IMG/VR virus record: IMGVR_UViG_3300027763_000179 | Location: 1 to 29,344 of that record | Length of the DNA: 29,344 nt | Source of the DNA: a virus | Direction: 5' to 3' (one strand) | Shown here: positions 26,401 through 29,344 of the stretch, one piece after another | Layout of the letters: each line of letters opens with the position of its first letter | Numbering within the stretch: position 1 is the stretch's first letter | Position numbers and translations under genes: made by a program | Notes under the pieces: model-generated | What the model saw: the letters and a program-made list of their open reading frames with translations, nothing else | Database searches by the model: none | What the model was told of the DNA's origin: nothing

Positions 26401-29344
26401 GACACAAACAATTGAAAGTCCATATCCTACAGAATATGCTGGATTTGGTAGCAGTCTCAGTATTGATGACTCGGCTGTTAATCTAGTGGTCGGAGCACCC
26501 AAAGGAACTATCTATCTTGAAACTGAATTTGATGACGGTACCACAATCTTTGACGTTGGTAGTACTGTGTTCTTTTCAATAATTATACAAAGCGGTGCAA
26601 TATACACATACGATTATTTGCCCAGTTCAACCTTGGTCATTACCAATCCGGGCAAGTTTGTTTTTGGACAACAGATCAACAACAGTGACGTGGCACCGTA
26701 TGATGGATTTGGTACTTCGGTTAATTACACATCGGGTGTGGTCATGGCCGGAGCACCTAAAAATGATTACGGTGATAGCTCAGCTGATTTTGGTTCAGTG
26801 TTTGTGTTTGAAAACACCACCGGCACCCTTGCATGGACAGTGACCAACATACAACAGCCCACCGTGGACATACGTTTATTAAACTCGGTATTTTTGTATG
26901 ATAGAATTACTGGAGCCAGAACTGAATTTTTAGATTTTATTAATCCGTTACAAGGCAAGATACTTGGTGCCGCCAAACAAAATATTGATTATATTGGTGC
27001 CGTTGATCCTGCCTCATACAACATAGGTCCGGTAAATGTTCGTGGAACTACTTGGTTTGGTGAGCGTGTGGGTGAAGTTTGGTGGGATATATCAACAGTT
27101 AGATTTATCGATCCCAATCAAGACAACATCACATACGCTAGTCGTCGCTGGGCACAAATATTCCCAGGAAGTGTAATTGATGTTTACCAATGGGTATACA
27201 GTCCAGTACCTCCGGTACAGTACAATGGAGAAGGCACACCTTACAACACATTCAGTTATACTGTAAACACTAGACTCACGTTAGATGGCACATTCGCCAC
27301 AGAATATTATTTCTGGGTGCGAGACATCACAGTTACCGCAACCAAACTTGGAAAAACACTACCAGTAAGTACCATAGCATCGTACATAACTAATCCACGT
27401 GCGTCAGGCATTCCGTACATGGCACCAATCAATGCTAGTACCATAGCTCTTTATAACAGCGGAGATTACATTGAAGCCAGTGACACAATTATTAATATTG
27501 AATTTGATCAGCAATTAACTGATGCTGACGTTCACGTTGAGTACGAATTAATACCACAAGATCGTCCTGATGGATTCTTGAGTGATATATTGTATCGCAA
27601 ACTACAAGACAGTTTCTGTGGCGTAGACACATTTGGTAATCAAGTGCCTGATCCAAGACTGGGTCCTGCTGAAAGATACGGAGTACAATTCCGCCCAAGA
27701 CAAAGTATGTTTGTGGATCGCTTTGCGGCATTGAAAAACTATCTTGTGAGATGCAACACAGTTTTAAGTCAGTATCCTGTTAGCGAAAATAGATCATTCA
27801 ATTTGTTGAACAGCAGTCAAGCAGAACCGATGCAAACTGAAACTGTTAACGGAGTTACTATTACAAATTGGAATTTACGTATAGCTAATTTAGAAATACT
27901 AGGTTTTCAAACACCGTTCTGGAGCAATACCAGCGGGCCAATACCATTAGGATACAAATACCTTGTGACGACTGACAGCAGTCAGCGTGGGTTGTGGACA
28001 ATTTATACTGTTGAAGCAAGCGATGTTTCGGCCTCTGGCAGAATGCTAGTATTAACCAAAGTGCAAGGTTATAATACTCCTGACTATTGGAATTACATTG
28101 ATTGGTACCGCCCTGGTTATAATTCCAGCACCAAGGTTGTGGCAGAAGTCTCCACATACTCTGCATTGGCCACGCTTACAGTTCCTGTAGGCAGTAGTGT
28201 CAAGGTCACGGCCAATGCACAAGGCAAGTTTGAAATTTATTTAAAAACTGATCTAGGTTGGGAACGTGTTGGACTACAAGATGGTACTATTGAATTTTCA
28301 GCAGAATTATGGGATTACGCATTAGGACGATTTGGTTTTGACGTCGAAGTATTTGACGCACAATATTTTGATCAGGAACCTGTTACCGAAACACGTAAAA
28401 TTATACAGGCCATTAACGAAGAGTTGTTTGTAAATGAACTAGCAATTGAACGCAATCGTGCATTAGTATTAGTATTTAATTTTGTATTGAGTGAATTTTC
28501 AGCACCTGAATGGCTGGTCAAAACCAGCTTGATTGATGTGGATCACAGAATACGTGAATTGATACCTTATCAAAATTACATAAGAGACAATCAAGAATTT
28601 GTTAGTGATTACATTCAAGAAGTTAAACCGTATCACGTTAGCATTCGAGAATTTAATTTAAAATACGCAGGGTTTGATGAATTCTTTGGTGATACCACTG
28701 ATTTTGACTTGCCTGCATATTACAATACTTCACTAGACATACCAGCATATACCAGCCCAATTTTATTACCATATGATCACGGTACTGCATCTGGTGCATC
28801 AATTAATGATTTAAGTGATTTGCCAGCAACTAGTACAGTATGGACAACATGGCCATACAATCAATGGTACAATAATTATCTATTAAATTTGATAAGCATA
28901 CGAATAATAGACGGTGGATTGGGGTACGCCCAAGCTCCTTTGGTTATTATTTCTGGAGATGCCGAAACTCCAGCCACGGCTGTGGCAATAATCAATGCTG
29001 TTACGGGCGTAGTAACTAGTGTAGATATAACTTATGCAGGATCAGGATATACCACAACTCCCACAATAACATTTGATGGTGGCAACGGTACTAATCGTAT
29101 GGCAACCGCTTATGCGGTCATGAATTATAACTTGAGTACAAACATGTATGCCGGACTTGTGCGTAGTATCAAGACTACCATGAAGTTTGATCGTTTCCAA
29201 TATTTCTCAGACGTATCAGATTGGAGTGCAAACGGCACGTATCAGGATGGTACTCTAGTGCGGTATGAAGATCGTGTGTATCAAGCTGCCAGTCAGGACT
29301 CCACCGCAGTGGTTGGTCCAACATTTAATCTTGAAGACTGGAAC
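17414..29344 (+). CDS. Giant virion structural protein, at least 3977 aa, 3' end beyond window (probable wedge/tail-fibre element)
   Basis: Open in one frame from ATG 17414 to the right edge (3977 codons, no stop met; frame confirmed at eleven spaced landmarks). It occupies the place of T4 gene 7 after gp6, but I see no clear gp7 homology. The N-terminus SVDFLPEIFQTDANKQFLAA with IQEPSFKKSQGFIGR looks like a baseplate-docking helix pair. Domains in order: EYYTWDPFVDF (115); a cupredoxin-like fold (217-298) lacking most copper ligands; beta-rich modules; GHDGSITPLFGDIRDQVLLE (1357); a W/Y module (1981-2020); a seven-blade FG-GAP propeller (2390-3135); EVKPYHVSIREF (3736); two GGxGY repeats (3829-3890); a second W/Y module (3936 to edge). 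GGAG lies 7 nt before the ATG. A wedge/fibre role and host-surface binding are inferred from position and domain types. Confidence 0.85.
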   Translation, partial: MAKVRSVDFLPEIFQTDANKQFLAATLDQLIQEPSFKKSQGFIGRTVGPGVNPNDKYVIEPTATRANYQLEPGVVSLVPENTNKIQNAITYPGMNDAVAFQGGNGDRPDRLYSSEYYTWDPFVDFDTFVNFSQYFWLPAGPDVVDVAAVVSPVSENFVVTRAENAYSFSGVYGEDPVIELIRGGTYTFQIAQNPKETITYRVTNNRTQAYVINSQNNPALSLIRGNTYQFNLTLTGAFPFWIKTAATTGVGDSYNSGVTRNGSSVGLVTFVVPQDAPDTLYYASQDQSNMQGVLNIVDATAGNGPEFWIQSEPGVSGTLPYSPNISSRDVYGVVNDGTDLGTITFNVPYTDAQAFYYNLTDIGTIDLVTELDYDQINNQPLVEFLIEYDGIDDTTNLNTRTLIFINNPALVNKYQITYVTVDDVVYLQLIDIGIINPLEKFTILYGTVYSNTQWYKDPVDLFQQIPLLTAIEDTLYYQDSENPDLVGRIRLVDADQTGIIYIDQILGKKTYTAPNGVAFTNGLKVRFTGNVEPAVYGSGTTSITCTGTEYGTNYITYDNTNTSLYVGQEIVFVAPTLGGLVAGQTYYVRSISANNVKFTVSSIQYGATPVALSTATGSMTANAVANREYYVSGVGTAIELLPTSSLDVYETYAVDADTTTVVIEPTQPDYLTISRASKDLNAWSRSNRWFHIDVINATAEYNNTTAVLDNNYRAKRPIIQFRSGLRLWDMGTDGKAPVDIIDFTQTDAFSNVEGSASYSTDGYTFVEGTRVIFAADEDTDVKNKIYVVSFVTPDTSPNTNAGDFLIGVHYNILTLGSTDWNAAAGTSGITYAVGDGFIAATAGSGSGTATVDEPIITLTQAPDGIVLLDQSTVCLNGNTSAGLTYWYDGTDWIEAQQKTAIQQAPLFNIYDVDGVSFGNKVKYQSSDFTGSKLFSYAVGDTTILDPVLQFPLQYLNINNVGDIVFDNNLYVDTFTYTIDNVSTTSDISAGAAREYADRTIYAKLIGWQTAVVEQQIYQQFKFTYDGSPLKLDIATTPQTSIAVPVIKIYVGSQFVDPSLYTYVIGTDNTVITLTNTYVPTDIIEVLALSDQTSKVAFYQVPNNLDSNPLNANSSAFTLGTIRTHYESICQNLLTVTGKINGANNTRDLGDIVPYGLVILQQSSPLTLAGYFMRSPAYNIFASLQFNGREYIKFKAQMLDAVLTQQNIAFKTTAEILNTAIADITLGKLDTQPFYWSDMIPASVPYATNSYTVGYTTQPTFDTVQVYNYESANYLGMCVYLNDEILTRGLDYEVAINGPRLTILITLALGDVVTINEYNATYGNFVPNTPTKLGLYPAWQPAVLPQSTSNGVENFTQGHDGSITPLFGDIRDQVLLEFETRIYSNLKLDGNPVPLTIENVLPGQFRTTGYTFEEINTIFAQDFLSYCGWNKLDYSQQTYKATNEFTWNYSNSQSKLDKQNLLGAWRGIYRYYYDTQQPSYTPWEMLGFAIEPTWWENRYGPAPYTQDNLVLWDDLAAGYVADPVVPYYKPEYARPGLTSVIPTGTEGELLSPFNSVVGVAFNDYNAGSQFNKSWAIGDGGPVEASWWNSSAYPFSVMHVLAVTRPAEFFALFADRDLYKFDTDYNQYLYNGRYRLNANQLEIYGDGVSKASYIDWIVDFNRQSGINSTQALTADLDNLDVRLCYRMASYSDKQYIKLYTEKSSPNSTNNTLMIPDESYNIVLYKNQPFDRIVYSSVAIQKVSGGYAVFGYGTTQPYFNILQSQAVGRLQEYSSGGITVRVPTFYSDNVVQVPYGFIFSNETAVSDFLLSYGKLLENQGLTFDNISENNYVLDWSRMVDEFLYWSQQGWNTDAIINLNPLAAKLTVTRPGAVVDSIVTETSENLLLDQNSRELPTRTLNIVRIDNTFVIQPLSTQTISFIDLKFTNFEHMIVLNNRSVFGDLIYDPTTGARQSRLTLVAVTTADWNGTLDTPGFILNQDNVEEWTGLRTYSKGEIVKYKNVYWSALKIVQPTENFDFNDWVQSDYTQIELGLLPNLANKANQLSNSYNINTANIELDNDLLAYGLIGYKPRQYLAALNLDDVSQVNIYRQFLDTKGTILAAELFKSANLGKEAADYSIYENWAVQRSVYGANANRSFFELRLNRALLDANPSLVQVVLPQQTSSADQQILLSDVWRQSYKLTSPDILPTTTELPTDTGLPSAGYVSLDDVDITVFDINSTASLSANIDAIQVGTSIWVAKINDYDWNIYRAQAVPGQIQHVCDNLNGTSRVIFSGNHGLVAGDKLIIKFFDIEVNGVYQVLSVLNLTTVNIAFAFSGNRSVANGTGLGFTLQTMRVAQASDVLTLPYANDILPGARVWVDNNGSGLWEVLQKNTVFSDVISLYPALLDAGEQYGASVSQARNRTAALVGSPKYGFGVGIEKGGLYLYVKNYSDQYTPVSPVSGGDAVLTLDVTGVRGYGNAIDFGNQTWAVAGASKSLGSGSQANNGYASVIYRDPARGQPGVVPFAQWQLLTQPAGYGTLLTGAGEFGYSVAMSLDERWMYIGAPGLNSVHAYGRVDWQNQFIRVRGNGATTAYTINDTIQINNSSQIKITLDGQLQTVGVNYTVNGSFSTVTFVTPPADGVLIDISRYYAFQIPATSATFNLSNGIDASGNAVGIFTATNIYSFSITVNDALWRPNIDYTFAGTTVTFITARAPSDVVVVNAQSYFEYVDTIDTSSVSGGLTAGDQFGDAISCTTDGRQVIIGTPDSTVDGKTEAGAVYVFDRNVQTFIKNDDSSNAYIVLGTVTGPVSVIVNNQFLINQTDSTIGAANSFTVSGNTININADLIIGDTIQIETNQFSLIQQVDQNTVAEFCNFGQAVDICANNCSLYVGEPQSSQQIFKGGVVERFVNQSRVYGTITATVANPVLTAGNTIRINNIDVEVPASDPTVQGLADQINGVPVGSQTGVQNVLATVSATGYLTISIKNPDAAPQFNKLQVAPGTVGTTFDDLGFDTFAWTQTIESPYPTEYAGFGSSLSIDDSAVNLVVGAPKGTIYLETEFDDGTTIFDVGSTVFFSIIIQSGAIYTYDYLPSSTLVITNPGKFVFGQQINNSDVAPYDGFGTSVNYTSGVVMAGAPKNDYGDSSADFGSVFVFENTTGTLAWTVTNIQQPTVDIRLLNSVFLYDRITGARTEFLDFINPLQGKILGAAKQNIDYIGAVDPASYNIGPVNVRGTTWFGERVGEVWWDISTVRFIDPNQDNITYASRRWAQIFPGSVIDVYQWVYSPVPPVQYNGEGTPYNTFSYTVNTRLTLDGTFATEYYFWVRDITVTATKLGKTLPVSTIASYITNPRASGIPYMAPINASTIALYNSGDYIEASDTIINIEFDQQLTDADVHVEYELIPQDRPDGFLSDILYRKLQDSFCGVDTFGNQVPDPRLGPAERYGVQFRPRQSMFVDRFAALKNYLVRCNTVLSQYPVSENRSFNLLNSSQAEPMQTETVNGVTITNWNLRIANLEILGFQTPFWSNTSGPIPLGYKYLVTTDSSQRGLWTIYTVEASDVSASGRMLVLTKVQGYNTPDYWNYIDWYRPGYNSSTKVVAEVSTYSALATLTVPVGSSVKVTANAQGKFEIYLKTDLGWERVGLQDGTIEFSAELWDYALGRFGFDVEVFDAQYFDQEPVTETRKIIQAINEELFVNELAIERNRALVLVFNFVLSEFSAPEWLVKTSLIDVDHRIRELIPYQNYIRDNQEFVSDYIQEVKPYHVSIREFNLKYAGFDEFFGDTTDFDLPAYYNTSLDIPAYTSPILLPYDHGTASGASINDLSDLPATSTVWTTWPYNQWYNNYLLNLISIRIIDGGLGYAQAPLVIISGDAETPATAVAIINAVTGVVTSVDITYAGSGYTTTPTITFDGGNGTNRMATAYAVMNYNLSTNMYAGLVRSIKTTMKFDRFQYFSDVSDWSANGTYQDGTLVRYEDRVYQAASQDSTAVVGPTFNLEDWN
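18062..18307 (+). other. Cupredoxin-like domain with lost copper ligands (in the giant gene)
   Basis: Residues 217-298. The pattern NPALSLIRGNTYQFNL, FPFWIKT (238-244), GDSYNSGVTRNG, then FVVPQDAPDTLYYAS and NMQGVLNIVD follows the cupredoxin-like module I know from marine phage proteins, where the ligand motifs are HPF and YYxCxxHxxM. Here the His is Phe238, the Cys is Ser284, the His is Gln287, and only Met290 remains. The fold appears kept without metal binding. Confidence 0.6.
23354..23473 (+). repeat. W/Y-rich carbohydrate-binding-like module, copy 1
   Basis: Residues 1981-2020: EWTGLRTYSKGEIVKY, then NVYWSA and ending FNDW. The pattern W-x5-Y-x2-G-x(I/L)V-x-Y-x3-(V/Y)(Y/W)-x-A resembles the small CBM5/12-type fold. 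It pairs with the module at 29219-29344. Confidence 0.6.
24581..26818 (+). other. Seven-blade FG-GAP (integrin-alpha-like) beta-propeller in the giant gene
   Basis: Seven copies of the FG-GAP pattern (aromatic-Gly, strand, then GxP or GAS, then a strand ending in Y/V-x-Y/F) occur in register. Blade starts by residue: 2390 (QYGASV, VGSPKY), 2455 (GYGNAI, AGASKS), 2525 (EFGYSV, IGAPGL), 2726 (QFGDAI, IGTPDS), 2853 (NFGQAV, VGEPQS), 3010 (GFGSSL, VGAPKG) and 3098 (GFGTSV, AGAPKN). Blades 4 and 7 close with GAVYVF and GSVFVF. Seven is the canonical blade number. Spacing is irregular because beta-modules are inserted, notably about 170 residues between blades 3 and 4 and about 120 between blades 5 and 6. 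Confidence 0.7.
28898..29083 (+). repeat. Two GGxGY beta-turn repeats in the giant gene
   Basis: Residues 3829-3849 (IRIIDGGLGYAQAPLVIISG) and 3870-3890 (VDITYAGSGYTTTPTITFDG) share the frame (I/V)xI-x3-G-x-GY-x3-P-x-(V/I)-x-(I/F). This short repeat is common in phage tail and fibre proteins and usually forms stacked beta-strands. Confidence 0.6.
29219..29344 (+). repeat. W/Y-rich carbohydrate-binding-like module, copy 2 (cut by edge)
   Basis: Residues 3936-3977: DWSANGTYQDGTLVRYEDRV, then YQAA and ending FNLEDW. It is aligned to copy 1 (residues 1981-2020) over its length, including the closing FN-x(0-2)-DW. The protein continues beyond the window, so further copies may follow. Confidence 0.6.

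Noticed and set aside
1-29344. CRISPR arrays, tRNA genes, insertion sequences, integrase or attachment sites
   Set aside because: No regularly spaced direct repeats, no cloverleaf-like sequence in the few short gaps, and no transposase or integrase motif in any large frame were seen.
17414-29344. Assigning the giant protein outright to T4 gp7
   Set aside because: Position agrees, but I could not match gp7 motifs; the name would rest on synteny only, so it is left unsymbolised.

Overview
The window is a piece of a T4-like myovirus genome (tailed phage, Caudoviricetes). The evidence is the T4-type protein set: gp46/gp47 recombination nuclease, gp55 late sigma factor, and the baseplate proteins gp48/54-like, gp53, gp5, gp25 and gp6. 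The architecture is the one I associate with marine T4-like phages: compact gp5 without lysozyme, enlarged gp6, an enormous baseplate/fibre protein, and a cupredoxin-like module. No tRNA, integrase, IS element or CRISPR array is visible. The host cannot be read from the sequence.

Layout. Positions 1-3673 are on the minus strand. Read in transcription order they are gp55 (2777-3673), gp47 (1748-2764), an unrecognised 272-aa gene (933-1751) and the N-terminal 312 codons of gp46, cut by the left edge at its zinc hook. These genes are tightly packed and appear to be led by a good host-type sigma70 promoter at 3701-3728. A 112-bp divergent control region (3674-3785) separates them from the plus-strand late genes. 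From 3786 to the right edge the plus strand is one near-continuous morphogenesis operon: an 831-aa tube-cap-like protein, gp53, a 1122-aa probable hub protein, the gp5 spike, a 666-aa Gly/Ala-rich coiled-coil protein, gp25, gp6, and an open frame of at least 3977 codons that runs off the right edge. Three sites resembling the T4 late octamer (TATAAATA) lie upstream of the 831-aa gene, gp25 and gp6.

How it works together. The left genes provide recombination/DNA processing and the sigma factor that should switch on the right genes. gp55 is therefore transcribed away from its own probable target promoter. The right genes build the tail end: hub, spike and tube cap in the centre, gp53-gp25-gp6 as wedge, and the giant protein as a probable wedge/fibre element reaching outwards.

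The most noteworthy item is the giant protein (17414-29344). It contains a cupredoxin-like domain that has lost most expected copper ligands, seven FG-GAP-type blades (a complete integrin-alpha-like beta-propeller count) with other small beta-modules inserted between blades, and two copies of a W/Y-rich, carbohydrate-binding-like module. Other points of interest are a composition-deviant gene inserted between gp47 and gp46, an enlarged gp55, an in-register 41-codon duplication in the tube-cap protein, and a late promoter so close to gp25 that its transcript may be leaderless.
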